A stretch of 64,000 nucleotides of DNA from Paraspadella gotoi. Its lineage: Eukaryota > Chaetognatha. The stretch covers positions 1,360,726 through 1,424,725 of the forward strand of contig CM119265.1 of assembly GCA_051294375.1 (NCBI GenBank), in the 5' to 3' direction. The notes under the pieces are model-generated. The model saw only the letters and a program-made list of their open reading frames with translations. It did no database searches and was not told where the DNA came from. A program made the translations under genes and the position numbers. This document shows, in pieces, positions 1-11,175 of this stretch (positions within the stretch are counted from its first letter, which is position 1; every line of letters starts with the position of its first letter).

Positions 1-59
1 CAAAAGGGAATCGAAGCGAAAAGAGAAAAGAATCTTAATTTGAAACGAAAATCTAAATT

Positions 60-375
60 TAAATGACATTTTATTTCAAAATCTAAATCTAAATCTGTAA
101 CAAAAATATAAATCTAAATTAAATTTTAGATCTAAATCTAAATCAGAAACTTAAATCTAAAACTATATCAAATTGGATTTCTAAATCTAAATCTGTAACA
201 AAAATATAAATCTAAGTTAAATTATATATCTAAATCTAAATCTGAAACTTAAATCTAAATCTCTATCTAATTGGATTTATAAATCTAAATCTATAACAAA
301 AATATAAATCTAAATTAAATTATATATCTAAATTTAAATCTGAAACTTAAATCTAAATCTATATCAAATTGGATT
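60..375. repeat. Tandem repeat, unit about 98 bp
   Basis: About three AT-rich units follow one another. Each contains the block CTGTAACAAAAATATAAATC (near 95, 193 and, as CTATAACAAAAAT, 290), then TAAATTAAATT, an AATCTAAATCT run and CAAATTGGATTT. Spacing between blocks is about 98 bp. No coding content is visible. Confidence 0.8.
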
Positions 376-399
376 TCTAAATCTAATTCCGAAACTCCA

Positions 400-777
400 G
401 ATTCGAAATCGGATGAGCGACTCGGGCAAAATGGAGAATTCTCATTGGTCGAGAGACAAATGGCACCGGCCAATGATCGGATGGGCTTCCATCCGCCGGT
501 GAATTTTACCTCCGATCCGACGAAGCTGTAAAAATTGGAACCCAAATCTGTATTGATTCACTCTGCCCCAAATATTGACACTGTCTTGTATTATTGTCTA
601 CTTTCTGAAAAAAAAATCCACTGAAGGGACCATAATTATTGTTATGTATTAGTGACAGAACCGTTCAATATGATGATGATGATGATCGGATGGTGGATTT
701 TAGTCCACCATACCACTTTGATTTCGTCTCGAAATCCCTGTCAACTTCCTTATTGTGGTGACAGGAGTGGATTCGAT
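400..777 (+). mobile_element. LTR plus primer-binding site, copy A (degenerate)
   Basis: This segment is the same family as the copy at 5,596-5,935 but in the opposite orientation. Shared blocks in order are CGACTCG, GAGACAAATGGCACC, GATGGGCTTCCATCCGCCG, TATTGATTC.CTCTGCC, a CCACT block and GAAATCCCTGTC, and then TGGTGACAGG at 756, aligned with the tRNA-complementary primer-binding site of the other copy. About 100 bp (616-716) is inserted here relative to the other copy. That insert carries an ATG microsatellite and a hairpin, TGGTGGA..TCCACCA, that recurs near 58,690. No gag-pol coding sequence follows, so this is a solo or truncated LTR. Outer LTR ends are approximate. Confidence 0.65.
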
Positions 778-779
778 TC

Positions 780-1885
780 TTTAACTAAAAAATATAACCT
801 TATTTCGAATTTAATATAAACTGGGGCGTCCTGGGAATGTAAGGCCGAAATGGGTTCCTTTTTGAGAATTTAGAAAAATAGTTTTTTCCCACTTTTGATG
901 TTTCGTCGCTTAACATTATTTTTTTCTCTCTCTCTCCGTAAAAAGTCAACAACTTAATTGCAGCAAACGGACGTCACAATGTTGAAAAATGAGTAGAAAA
1001 AGAAAAATGAGACTTTTGAGAAAAGTTGACACGAAGAAAAGCTGAGAGGAAAATCTTTTTTTCGCTCAAAACGAATTTGGTGAATGAAGACAAAAAAATC
1101 ATTTTTTTTTCTTTTTTTTTAAATTTCATAGATTTTTTTTTCCTTTTTGGACAAAAATTTGATTGAAATGAAGTAGTAGAGAGAATTAGAGAGAAAAGTA
1201 GAGAAAAAGAAAATAGAAAGAGGAAAGAAAAGATGAAAGAGATCAGTGTGAAATAAAATAAATCGATTTAAACAGTCTAAAGAAATATATTTTCATCTTT
1301 CATCTCATCCTTCATTCCGAATAAATTTATATCAAGAATTGTTATTCTTACTTCTTATTTACTTTCTTACTTCTCAGTAATAGTCACGCACTGCAACGAA
1401 AAATGTTCATCTATTCTTCGTACAATTTCGCTTATATTTGGGGTTCTTTTCGTGTCGACAAAAATAACAAAGGAGCAACTAAAAATGAAGCCTGATTGAA
1501 TTTTGAGTCATGTGGTGTGACTTCGCAAGTATTATACGTATGGAGTATGCAGTATGATACTATGCACGTTAAATAATTTTATGGCACATTCTTCGAATAT
1601 TTGCAACTGCTAGCGTTATCTTTTTTTTAAATAAAATATAGAATTAAAAAAAATAAAAGACGAAATTCCGATGCATCACGTGTCGATCTCTCATTGGCAC
1701 CGACAATGCGTGACAATTGTTAAGGTAGTCACGTGATCACCCTTGAAATGCACGTGAAAGAAAGTCTCACATTGGAATTACCCTTCTTGTTGGTTTCGTT
1801 TAACCTTTCATATTTGAATTTTATAATAAAGAATATTTTATTTTTAACTGTTATTTTTGATATATACAGGAAATCATAATAACTA
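780..1885. other. AT-rich non-coding stretch upstream of exon 1
   Basis: I see no convincing gene, tRNA or repeat family here, only A/T homopolymers, scattered GAAAA motifs and short direct repeats. It presumably contains the promoter of the gene starting at 2,002, but no core promoter element can be assigned confidently. Confidence 0.5.
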
Positions 1886-1888
1886 AAT

Positions 1889-1890
1889 TA

Positions 1891-1949
<59 letters not shown>
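1889..1949. repeat. (CT)n microsatellite upstream of the start codon
   Basis: Nearly pure CT dinucleotides lie about 50 bp upstream of the putative start ATG at 2,002. Between them is a short segment ending in a CAA repeat, probably 5' UTR. Confidence 0.9.
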
Positions 1950-1951
<2 letters not shown>

Positions 1952-2001
1952 AAAAGACGACAGTCTTATCGAGGTTGAAAACGACAACAACAACAACAAC
2001 G

Positions 2002-2068
2002 ATGCGCTTCTTAGTTTTCGTCGTCGTCGTCTTCATTTCCTTCGTTTCGTCGAAAGCAAAAGTTACAA
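2002..2068 (+). CDS. Exon 1: signal peptide of a secreted low-complexity protein
   Basis: Translation from the ATG at 2,002 begins MRFLVFVVVVFISFVSS, then KAKVT. This is a classic secretory signal: one basic residue, a Val/Phe/Ile core of about 12 residues, then small Ser residues suited to signal peptidase cleavage near residue 17. The coding sequence stops at a consensus donor (ACAA|GTAAGT) after 22 codons plus one base, so the intron is phase 1. The acceptor at 2,734 restores the frame exactly. The start is chosen because it directly precedes the hydrophobic core and no upstream in-frame ATG is close. The encoded protein is not recognised as a known family. As the only signal-peptide exon in the window it is the likely 5' end of the whole exon chain to 61,523. 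The gene could have additional upstream non-coding exons. Confidence 0.75.
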
Positions 2069-2074
2069 GTAAGT

Positions 2075-2079
2075 TGTTT

Positions 2080-2114
<35 letters not shown>

Positions 2115-2325
2115 TTTGAAGTTTTTTTTTGTTTTTGTTTGTTGATGTTGTTTTTGATGTTTTTGTTTTTTTGTTTTTTATTTTGTTGTTGATGTTGTTT
2201 TTGATGTTGTTGTTTTTGTCATTGTTGATTTGTATTTTGAAGTTGTTATTTTTGACGTTGTTGTTGTTTTTTTGAGGTTGTTGTTTTTTGATGTTGTTGT
2301 GTTTGATGTTGGTGTTTTAAAACCC
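2075..2325. repeat. TTG/TTTTTG-rich intron sequence
   Basis: Irregular runs of GTTGTTGTT, GATGTTGTT and GTTTTTG fill the start of intron 1. No open exon signal is seen inside. The remaining intron to 2,733 is AT-rich and featureless. Confidence 0.8.
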
Positions 2326-2733
2326 AATGGTTTTATTACTACGATGCCAGAAAGTTAATTACAAAGAATGAAAAAAAACATTATAACTGCAATTAAATTT
2401 TTTTTTATTTTGTGTTTTAAATCCTCGTTAGTAAAATTACCTTTTGTTTCACTCATACACTTAAGAATATTTCAAGTTCTTTTATTTAAGGTTTCCATAA
2501 AAATGCCTTCTTCAGTTGAATTTCTGTTGTTGTAAAATTCAGTCATTTTATTAAACCTCTCTTTAAAGTTGCTATAAATGCAGTAACAAATCAGTTTAAT
2601 CCCATGAAGGTGTTTTACATGTATAGTCGCAGCCACTGGTTGTTATTGTGATTGTTATTGTTATTTCTTTTAACGATTTCTGCTGGCAATATCATTTCAT
2701 GCATGTTGTTAAATTATTTAAATTTATTTACAG

Positions 2734-2756
2734 AATCGAAAACAACGCCTCTGTTA

Positions 2757-2844
<88 letters not shown>

Positions 2845-2976
2845 TGGCTCCGCGAAACGAAACAATCGAATTTTCCATAAAAAATGAAAACAAAATCGAC
2901 GACATCAACGACAACAACAACGACGACAACAACAACAACATCATTCACTCCATCAAGAAACGAGCGACGAACGAAG
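2734..2976 (+). CDS. Exon 2: poly-serine and Asn/Asp-rich segment
   Basis: The acceptor is TTTATTTACAG| and the donor CGAAG|GTGAGT. At 243 nt it is phase 1 on both sides and joins exon 1 in frame (A + AA gives Lys). The product reads KSKTTPLL, about 29 consecutive Ser encoded by a pure TCG array (2,757-2,843), LAPRNETIEFSIKNENKIDD, an Asn/Asp-rich stretch, and IIHSIKKRATNEG. NET is a possible N-glycosylation site and KKR a possible proprotein convertase site; both are inference. The TCG run is a microsatellite that probably varies in length, and its reverse strand gives spurious Asp/Arg frames. Poly-Ser and acidic runs after a signal peptide occur in extracellular matrix proteins, but no specific homology is claimed. 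Confidence 0.75.
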
Positions 2977-3340
2977 GTGAGTTTTTTCGTTTTAACTGTT
3001 TTGTTTTTGTTTTTGTTTTTGTTTTTTGTTTTTGTTTTTGTTTCTTTTTTGTATTTGTTTTATAAAGTTTTGTTTATTTTTATCATTCTTTCCCTTTTTT
3101 GCTATTTACGTGAGTCCTTTCAACTTGGACCAAAAGTTATTTTTTCCTGATTTTTTTACTCATTATTTTTATTTACTGGAAATCAACACACGATGACTCT
3201 TTATCTTGTAAACAAAAAAAATCGACGAAATTTCATTTTCATGTGATTAATTTTTCGCTTAAAGAAACGAAAAAAATATTTTTTTTACATTAAAAATCCT
3301 TTTGTTTTTACAATGTAATTTATTTTCTTAATCCTTTTAT

Positions 3341-3420
<80 letters not shown>
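3341..3420. repeat. (CT)n microsatellite
   Basis: About 80 bp of nearly uninterrupted CT in intron 2. From 3,540 to 3,640 a TTTCATTTCATTATCA pentamer-type repeat follows. The rest of intron 2 up to 4,250 is AT-rich with no gene signal. Confidence 0.9.
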
Positions 3421-3425
<5 letters not shown>

Positions 3426-4251
3426 CCATTTTGTTTCCATTTAAACGATTTTGTTTTTCTATTTTTAGACTTTTTTCTTTCGGATCAAATCTCCCAAATT
3501 CTCTTTCGGTCTCTTGAGGTCAAGGACCCGAGTTTCTCTCCTCCTTTCATTTCATTATCATTTCATTTCATTATCATTTCATTATCATTTCATTTCAGTA
3601 TCATTTTATTTCATTTCATTACCGTTTCATTTCATTTCTTTTTTATTGTATTTTTGTCTTTTTTACGCCCTTCTCTATTATATTACTGGATTTATTTTAT
3701 AATTTTTTTTGTTTTATTTTTATAAATATTTCGTCGGAATAAATTCTTCTTCGTCTCCAGTTTTTTTTTCACTCATTCGTCTCACTTCATCGATCACAGT
3801 GATTTTCACACTCGATTGAATTTCACACTCGATTCATTAGCACATTAGACTAATCACAAGGAAATAGAGTAGCACTAAATTACGTTAGAAAGAAAATTAT
3901 TATTTAGAACAAGATTAGAAAATATGTACCTCGAAAAAAAAATAACCTTTTATCCGTTCAAATTTTTTTTAACATTCACAAAATTATTGCTTGCAACAAA
4001 TTTTTTGCATGTTAAAACCCTATTATTGAATTGAAATTGCTTGTTACCCGGCTTTTAATCCCGATTGGCTAAATACCACGCAATCCAATCATTCGACCAA
4101 TGCCGATACAACCTGACATCGACTTACCCACTTCTAATAATATAATTTAATTTAGTTAAATATTGATCCCCGCATCGTTGTAATTTCCAATCTGCTTTCT
4201 GAAAAAAAATATTCCATTGATTGCCTTAGCTTTAGATCTTGCCTAATTTTA

Positions 4252-4475
4252 TCGAGTGGGATTAGGCTCTCTTTTCCAAACGCGCCCATTTTCTTTTCAA
4301 TCCCCAGAGCTAATCCATAACCCTTTGCCTTAACGCTAAACTATAAATCCTTAAGCCTAATCCCTAATCCCTATTCCCCAATCCCCTAACCTAATCTGTG
4401 AACCTAATCCCCGACCTCCTCTTTAAATTTTTAATATGAGCTGTAATGGGGCGTTTTTGAAAATTATCGCCCAAA
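4252..4475. mobile_element. Short inverted-repeat element with telomere-like core
   Basis: The left end reads GGCTCTCTTTTCCAAACGCG and the right side GGGGCGTTTTTGAAAAT, an imperfect inverted pair. Between them are runs of CCTAATCCCTAATCC and CTAACCTAATC. The same end-core-end design recurs at 18,129, 25,509, 33,369 and 54,449. No coding capacity. Confidence 0.5.
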
Positions 4476-4869
4476 ATGGGCTAAACAACAGCTTCAAATC
4501 TCCAGGATTTTCAACTAATCGCTTTTTTTTTTTGGAAATCGCATTTTTTTGACTGAACCAAATCCAAAATTTTTTATCCCGAGTCATAGCATGTCAAAAC
4601 AAGGAAACCCTGCCCAACATGGCATGACGTTGAACGCCTTCCTTGCTCTGGTCGGCATGTATTCAGGTAATGAGCTTGTTCCCCTTATAAGAAAGATTTT
4701 TTTAAATAAAATAACAGAGAATGTTATTTTTTTTAGTTAAATACCCTGTAAGCTTATAAACCTATGTATTATTTATTAAAAATAATCTAAAAATGTAAAT
4801 ATTTCAAAATTAAATACTATTAATATATTCAATTGAATCTGTGATAATTCTATTTCTAATTCAAATCAG

Positions 4870-4900
4870 ATGAAACTTCATTGTGGAGAATTCCGCCGAG

Positions 4901-4932
<32 letters not shown>

Positions 4933-4962
4933 TGATGAGACGACGACGAAGCAGAAAATATC

Positions 4963-5000
<38 letters not shown>

Positions 5001-5040
5001 AACGATGGCAAAAGCAGACACGATTCCGAGCATCACGAAG
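4870..5040 (+). CDS. Exon 3: Thr, Arg and poly-Asp segment
   Basis: The acceptor is TCAAATCAG| and the donor CACGAAG|GTAATG. The length is 171 nt, phase 1-1, and the joining codon GAT continues exon 2 in frame. The product begins DETSLWRIPPRTATATT, continues Met-Met, RRRRSRKYR, twelve Asp in a row, then NDGKSRHDSEHHEG. A basic patch immediately followed by a poly-Asp run, both from GAC/ACG repeats, gives a strongly charge-segregated polypeptide. Poly-Asp suggests divalent cation (calcium) binding, inferred from composition only. The next intron starts with an ATG microsatellite that runs into a gap, and the following exon may be lost in that gap. Confidence 0.7.
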
Positions 5041-5052
5041 GTAATGTCTGTA

Positions 5053-5053
<1 letters not shown>

Positions 5054-5091
<38 letters not shown>

Positions 5092-5359
5092 NNNNNNNNN
5101 NNNNNNNNNNNNNNNNNNNNNNNNNNNNNNNNNNNNNNNNNNNNNNNNNNNNNNNNNNNNNNNNNNNNNNNNNNNNNNNNNNNNNNNNNNNNNNNNNNNN
5201 NNNNNNNNNNNNNNNNNNNNNNNNNNNNNNNNNNNNNNNNNNNNNNNNNNNNNNNNNNNNNNNNNNNNNNNNNNNNNNNNNNNNNNNNNNNNNNNNNNNN
5301 NNNNNNNNNNNNNNNNNNNNNNNNNNNNNNNNNNNNNNNNNNNNNNNNNNNNNNNNNNN
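5054..5359. other. ATG microsatellite and sequence gap
   Basis: A GATGATGAT run (5,054-5,091) is followed by 268 N. The reads probably collapsed in the repeat. Any exon here is invisible. Confidence 0.9.
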
Positions 5360-5482
5360 TCTTTTCTCTGTTGTAGAGTTTTAGAGCCTTCCAACTTCTA
5401 AGTTCAGCTTCCGCCAATAGGGCTTTTGTTTTGAGGGAGAAAATGAAACCACATTTAGTTTACGCTTGAACTCTCATCATCA

Positions 5483-5486
5483 TCAA

Positions 5487-5579
<93 letters not shown>

Positions 5580-5580
5580 C
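5483..5580. repeat. (ATT)n microsatellite
   Basis: About 32 uninterrupted ATT units abut the tRNA-like end of the LTR copy at 5,596. This could be the tail or a target-site microsatellite of that insertion. Confidence 0.95.
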
Positions 5581-5595
5581 AAATAAGTAAGTAAA

Positions 5596-5935
5596 CAGTC
5601 TCTTCGGAGGCGTGGGTTCGAATCCCACCGCTGCCACCACAATTAAGTAAGTAGACAGGGATTTCAATAGAAACCAAAGTGGAATTTTATTCTCAGAATA
5701 TAGACAGTAACAAGACGGTGTCAAATTCAAGGCAGAGCGAATCAATACAAAACTCAGTGCTCTTTTATACAGTTCTATCGGATCGTAGGTAAGGGCAAAA
5801 ATCCTCGGCGGATGGAAGCCCATCTGGTCATTGGCTGGTGCCATTTGTCTCCTGGCCAATTAGAGAGTTCCATTCTATTTTTTTCGGGTTTTACTCGAGT
5901 CGTTGATCATTTCTTGAGTTTGATTCCTCTGCGAT
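5596..5935 (-). mobile_element. LTR plus long tRNA-Leu primer-binding copy, copy B
   Basis: On the minus strand this reads LTR then primer-binding site. The LTR shows CCAAT-type boxes (5,830-5,870), a TATA box TGTATAAAAG (near 5,762-5,771) and an AATAAA signal (5,686-5,691). It ends before 5,639. Positions 5,596-5,639, read on the plus strand, match the 3' half of a leucine tRNA including the added CCA: CAGTCTCTTCGGAGGC, then GTGGGTTCGAATCCCAC, then CGCTGCCACCA. Presence of CCA shows it was copied from mature tRNA. A 44-nt match is far longer than the usual ~18 nt. There is no 5' tRNA half and no gag-pol. Invertebrate Ty3/gypsy elements with tRNA-Leu primers are known (from memory, Steamer of clams); membership is not established. 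The outer end near 5,935 is approximate. Confidence 0.7.
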
Positions 5936-6480
5936 GTTATTATTCCAGTCTAATTATAAATTAGCAAAAGAACAAATGAACAGCTTTAAGCAGTTACTGA
6001 ATCTGTGAAACTGTCCAGTGGTTAAGAGAATTTCCCGTAATAGTTGATGCCCGGGCTAAAGCGGAAAAGCGTGCTGCCGCAGTCGTTGCCACTTGCTGTC
6101 GCTGCCGCCGCATCGTGAAAAATCATTTGACAATTTTTTTTATGTGTAAAAAACGCGTATCAATTTACCATCATATTCGTACGAAATACATATAAAAATA
6201 GTTTGTACAATGTACAATGTACATGTACAATGTACATAGTTCCTTCAGAAGTTAAGATGTTCAGATGAAGAGAATAAAAAATAAAAATTTATCGGAATAA
6301 AACTAAAAGGCGTTGAATGTTTTTTTCTTTTCTTTTCGTCGCCAGAAAAGAGAAGAAAAAAGCGACAAATATTTGACGCTCGAATTCCTTTCGTTGCTTG
6401 CTTGCTTGCTTGGTTTTGTTTTCTCTTTCTTATTTTATTCTCTTGTCCTATTGTTATTCTTTTATCTTTACTTGTTTATT

Positions 6481-6544
<64 letters not shown>

Positions 6545-7250
6545 TCACCTTGTCTTTTTTCATATCTTTTTTCACTTTTTTATTTATCTATTTCCATTCA
6601 TCTTTCTTTCTCCCTTTTTTTTCTTTCTTTCCTTCTATCCTGTCTTTCCATATCTATCTCTCCGGTTGCTATGGCGACGAAGCGAAACACCTGAGGCGCC
6701 ACTTGCGATCACATTATTTTTTTAAAGAATTTACTCATTGTCTCTCTCTCTCTCTCGAGAGCAGTGCTGAATAGAGAAGATGCTCTTCTCTCTCCTCTCT
6801 CTACTGGTCTCTCTCACGCTTTTCTCCTCTCGAAACTCCTTTCAAGACTACAATCTCTCTCTCTCCTCTCTCTCTCTCCTTTCTCTACCTTTTCTCTCGT
6901 CTATTCATCTCTTCTCTCTCTTTCTTTTCCTCTTTCTCTCTCTATCTCTTTTTTCTCCAGCTTTTTTTTTTCTCCTCTCCCTCTCCCTTTTTCTGCCTTC
7001 TTCGCTCCCCCTTCATCTCACTCGTTCTCTCTCTTCTTCTCTCTGTGGCCTCATGCTCTCCTCTCTCTCTCTCTCTTCTCCGTCCTCTCTCGTCCTCCTC
7101 TCTCTCTCCTCTCTCTTTCCTCCTTCTCTCTCTCCTTACCCTGAATGCTCTCATGCTGGATTCATGGTAGCATCTGGATCAGTGGAAGTGTCTCGTTGGA
7201 CATGTATAACAATCTGGGAAATAAACTAAGGTAACAGCGAGAAACATAAT
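5936..7250. other. Non-coding stretch with TTTC and CT tracts
   Basis: Includes a cluster of TGTACA/ACATGT palindromes (6,203-6,238), a pure TTTC array (6,479-6,545) and long CT-rich sequence (6,740-7,140). Open frames here are Ser/Leu/Phe translations of the repeats. No gene is supported. Confidence 0.7.
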
Positions 7251-7382
7251 TTAATCATGTTTCTTATTTTAATCATTTTGCTGTCTTTTCTTTCCTTTCT
7301 TCATCCCTGTTATCTTCTCTTTCCTTATCTTTTTTCGTTTAGATTTTATGATTTTTTCTCGTTTTCATTCTTTTAATTCTTT

Positions 7383-8560
7383 TCCCTGAACAGCTCTCCC
7401 GACATTGAGTCAACAACACCTTTGTTCCACAACGCGAATTAGTTCCGCAGAACCTCATAAGGTAAGTTAACACAAAACTATTCGGTTTCTGTCGGTCCAC
7501 GTCTGGTAAATTCACACCACTCACACGCATACCGTTCCTTCCTTTCGACTTTCAGCCAAATCCCCATTGGCCTTCAGCAGGCGCGTGCTAATCAACACAC
7601 CATCATCCCCAGGATGTTTGTCGTTCCATCCAGCCAGTTGCCTACACACCGACGCTTCCTCCCTTCTGGTTGGCCAAAAGCGAGACCGTCCTAGGGAAAC
7701 CGCCACCGCCACTTGACAGGCATCGGACGCCGTTTAACTTGAGTGTTCGGGACGAGTAACGCCCCCAAAGCCAGACATCTAGCTAAGATTGCACCCCCAC
7801 TCCCATCTGGTGGGGCATCACAGGCAACCCTAGGCTTGTTGCCCCAGTGATTTCTTTCTTTCATCCCTTTCCTTCTTTCCTTTCACACTCACCGGTCTGT
7901 TGACGGTGATGATGCTCCGAACAATTAACATGCATGATTTGATCTGATTCGTCTGTGATTAGTCGGCCGCTGTTGACAGATGTATTGGACGTGAACTCTA
8001 TGCCCTAGCCGTATTTTCCGACTGCTGCAAATTGGGAAAGTGACACGATTAGCTCTAAGCGTGCTACCTGTCGATGTGTGAAAGTGCTTCTGGAGACGAG
8101 ACAAAAGATAATCGACGGAGTCTGCGAGAGAGAGCAGCTCCGAGAGATACTAAATCATTTAAAAGGATTAAAGAAAAGATTAAGGGTTTTAGGGCATAAT
8201 CGATTAAAAAGATAACTTTAGGAATTATTTAACAATTTAGTCGAAACGACGATAAGATATTACAAGTTCATGGATATACTTAATTTGATAATGAATTAAA
8301 GCTTTAGCGGAAATTTATATGATACGACTTATTAAGGGAATTAATGATAAGAGCATGGTTCCAACTAAGAAAAAACAGTAATCTGTTCAACGAAGACCTT
8401 GCCGTGAATTCTCATTTCACTCACCTTTTGCAGCCCATGATTCGAAGTGGTATTGTGTTTTCATTTTGATGATGTGAAGAGTGTTGTTGAGACATTGTTT
8501 GATGCCGCTCTCCGAGCATTAGAGTGATGATCGGATAAAACGAAGTGGCGAGATTCGTTG
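7383..8560 (-). repeat. Degenerate inverted copy of the 11.2-11.95 kb exon region
   Basis: Read on the minus strand this matches 11,176-11,950 in order: an exon end resembling CACAATACCACTTCGAATC, then GTAATCTGTTC, then ATTAATGATAAGAG repeats, AAAGTGC, the GGTGATGATGCTCCG block, GGCATCACAGGCAACC, TAAATTCACACCAC and ATGTCGGGAG. Small indels are very frequent. It is either an old inverted duplication or poorly corrected sequence. The His-rich exons seen at 11 kb are not readable here. Confidence 0.6.
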
Positions 8561-8689
8561 GCGCGACCGTACCTTGTGCACAGAGAGGAGAGCGAGAGCA
8601 TGAATAGTCAGAACAAGAAAATAAAGCAAGTAAGGAGTATGGTTTTTGTTAATGACACTATCTGGCCCTACTTCCCTACCGAACGCGTC

Positions 8690-9874
8690 ATTCTTTCTCT
8701 CTCTCGTTCTCTCTCTTCTCTCTTCACTTTCTTCTATACTCTTTTAGAACAAATTCATTTTTCTCACGTTTTTTCACTTTTCTGCCACTAAGTCGAAATT
8801 TTCGGAAAAAAAAAGTTTCGTTCGTTTGTTAAACATGCACTTCTTCTACCATGATGAAAATATATCTTTATATCAAATACTTATTAGTGCTTGCATGACG
8901 TTAAAAGAACATCTAACTTAATCTTTCATTTGCATATTCTGCTCCCAACATTCTCATCTCCCGCGAATCTGCGAACCCTGGAATGGGGTTCGAATAAAAA
9001 AGTATAAATCTCTCTTCTCTCTCTTCTCTCCTCTCTCTCTCTCTCTCTTGTCTCTCTTCTCTGCCTCTCTCTCTCTAACTGTTTAGCTTTCACTCTATTT
9101 GCCATATTTTTATTAAATGAATGCGATAATTCTTGCTTATATTGGTGTGTACCAATTTTCATTAAATTATCTACACACAGGATACGTTCATCTTATCAAG
9201 TCCATCAATCCAATTTTAAACTCAAGAGGCACCGTGAACGAGAATGAGCAGCGGTGGGCACTAAGAGAGAAAGACAAGAAGAAATAGAGAACGATCGAGA
9301 AGACTGGAGGATGGGACGGGACCTGAGAGAGAGGACTCGCAAGAGAGAAACTGAGTGATCCATGTGTGACGAGCACGAGAGGAAGCGAGACTGTTTGCAC
9401 GACGAAGCTTTATCCACTTAACGCGCGAGGCCCTGAGACTGCGATCGGATGACTCTCGATCGTGACCCCCGTGCCGACCGGCGCGCGATCGACCCAGTGT
9501 ACTCACGCGGAATCAGACGAGGAGCGAGAAGAGATGAGCATGATAGCACACCGACGGAGCCGTCCACGTGGATACAACCAGTCACGCAAATGGGTACGAG
9601 AGCGGAGGAGCGAGGAGACGGACACGAGAAAGGGTGAAAGGGTAGCGGATGGAGCGGGGAAGATCGCGGGCAGAGAGAGGGTGAGGCGAAGAGGAGAGAC
9701 GACGAGATCTCGGTGAGATCGTTACGAGTGAGACGATGACGAGAGAGATGGAGGGACGTAGCGGGCTGACGGACTGGTGCGAGCGACTTTGACGGACTGA
9801 CGAGATGACGATCTGAGAACGAGAACGGGACTGGGAGGGACTGAGAGGCNNNNNNNNNNNNNNNNNNNNNNNNN

Positions 9875-9908
<34 letters not shown>

Positions 9909-10150
9909 CCCTCCCTCCCTCTCTCTCTCTTTCTCTCTTTCTCTCTCCCACCCTCTCACATCAAGTGGATAGAATTGATGAAGAGTGATGAGAATTCTGG
10001 ATAGACGCACTCCGAGGAAGTAGATGATCGGAAGTGGCAAAGATTATCGTGTGCTGATGCGAACCATGTGATAGAGGTAGAAAGGAGAAATAGATAAGAA
10101 TGAAGGAAAATGAGAAGTGAAAGAAAAAAAGATGAAAAGAAGAAGAGAAT
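8690..10150. other. Noisy CT/GA-rich stretch around a 25-N gap
   Basis: CT-rich runs (8,690-9,080) and irregular GA-rich sequence (9,230-9,840) flank a gap of exactly 25 N (9,850-9,874). The segment 9,135-9,240 repeats directly at 10,877-10,960 (CATTAAATTATCTACACAC). The GA-rich part looks like a corrupted (GA)n array, so Arg/Glu-rich frames in it are not trusted. Confidence 0.6.
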
Positions 10151-11005
10151 GAACACTCTTAAGAACGAGACGTAATGAAGCAGACACCCTAAGAAGGTTA
10201 GCTACTGGTTTTTAATATTAATGAGCCTCTAGGCCAGTACCATTCCTACGCGCGCAAGCGTTTCAGTGGATCGTCAGTTTGTCGTTTTTCAGCTTCTTCT
10301 CCTCTCTTTACCCTAAAGGACCCCGGGTCATCGCTCACCCTGTTTCCGCTGCATAATCGTTTTTCTCTAGTAACTATCTTATATGCCCTTTCTGCTTGGC
10401 TCATACCTCATTATATCATACTAAAATGCATTTATATCTCAAGTTATTTGTATCCACAACACATATACACTGCCACAATAAGATCGAAAAATAATTATGA
10501 GAGAAGGCGAGAGAGAGTTCGTTTGTATGAAGATGAGCAAGCTATTTCTCACAATGAATAGCATAATATAGTCTTAGACTAGACGACTTGCACCTTAGAT
10601 GCCTTGCGATGAACCGTTACAGAATGTATATCAATTAACCAGCATCAAAATTTCAGATTAAGACAATGACCGCGAAATCCTAACGAACTGTGAAGAAGTA
10701 ATGTCAGATGAGAGGAGGAGAGATGCTGAATCTCTATATATTTACATAAGCACAAGTATGCATGTCAGAGGTCTATTATTATATATCTCTCTCTCATCTC
10801 TTTCTCTCTCCTCTAACTTGCTATCTCATTTGACACATATATATTACTATTAATGAATGAATAATGTTTTTTAGGTTGTACCATTTCATTAAATTATCTA
10901 CACACGTGTCTATTCAACCATATCCAATTTTAAATAAGAGAGTGGAGAGTATGAGAGGGTGGGGAGAAAGAGAGAAGAGAGAGACGAGGAGGAGGGACTA
11001 GAGAG

Positions 11006-11039
<34 letters not shown>

Positions 11040-11150
11040 AAGAGAGGAGAAAGAGAGGGAGGGACAGAGGGAGAGGGAGAGAGAAGGGAGGTAGGGATGG
11101 AGGGGGGAAGAAAGAAGAGGGGGAGGGTAGAGAGAGAAGGAGAGAGAGAG
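10151..11150. other. AT-rich stretch with CT and GA tracts, no gene seen
   Basis: From 10,151 to 10,780 I see no repeat family or exon signal. A GA-rich array (10,935-11,150) leads into a 25-N gap (11,151-11,175). Confidence 0.5.
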
Positions 11151-11175
11151 NNNNNNNNNNNNNNNNNNNNNNNNN

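Noticed and set aside
2648-2948. Poly-Val, poly-Asp and poly-Arg frames over the TCG array
   Set aside because: Only the poly-Ser frame agrees with the splice sites and with the signal-peptide exon.
4549-4666. Open stretch MTEPNPKFFIPSHSMSKQGN ending at a phase-1 donor (TTCAG|GTAATG)
   Set aside because: The only acceptor nearby would enter in phase 2, which does not fit between exon 2 and exon 3, and the composition is unlike the gene. Possibly a transposon fragment.
5455-5859. 134-residue minus-strand frame containing VGFEPTPP
   Set aside because: This is a translation of the LTR and tRNA-complementary sequence plus the ATT array; such peptides are a known artefact of tRNA-like DNA.
6640-6720. 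GCYGDEAKHLRRHLRSH, zinc-finger-like
   Set aside because: No Cys pair spacing, no splice sites, and the surrounding frame is a TTTC-tract translation.
7395-7462. Apparent exon between AACAG and GTAAGT
   Set aside because: 68 nt cannot keep phase 1, and the segment is the inverted copy of non-coding sequence at 11.86-11.95 kb.
9449-9716. Arg/Glu-rich open frames
   Set aside because: They lie in a corrupted GA array beside a 25-N join; the related segment at 10.96-11.15 kb is plain GA repeat.
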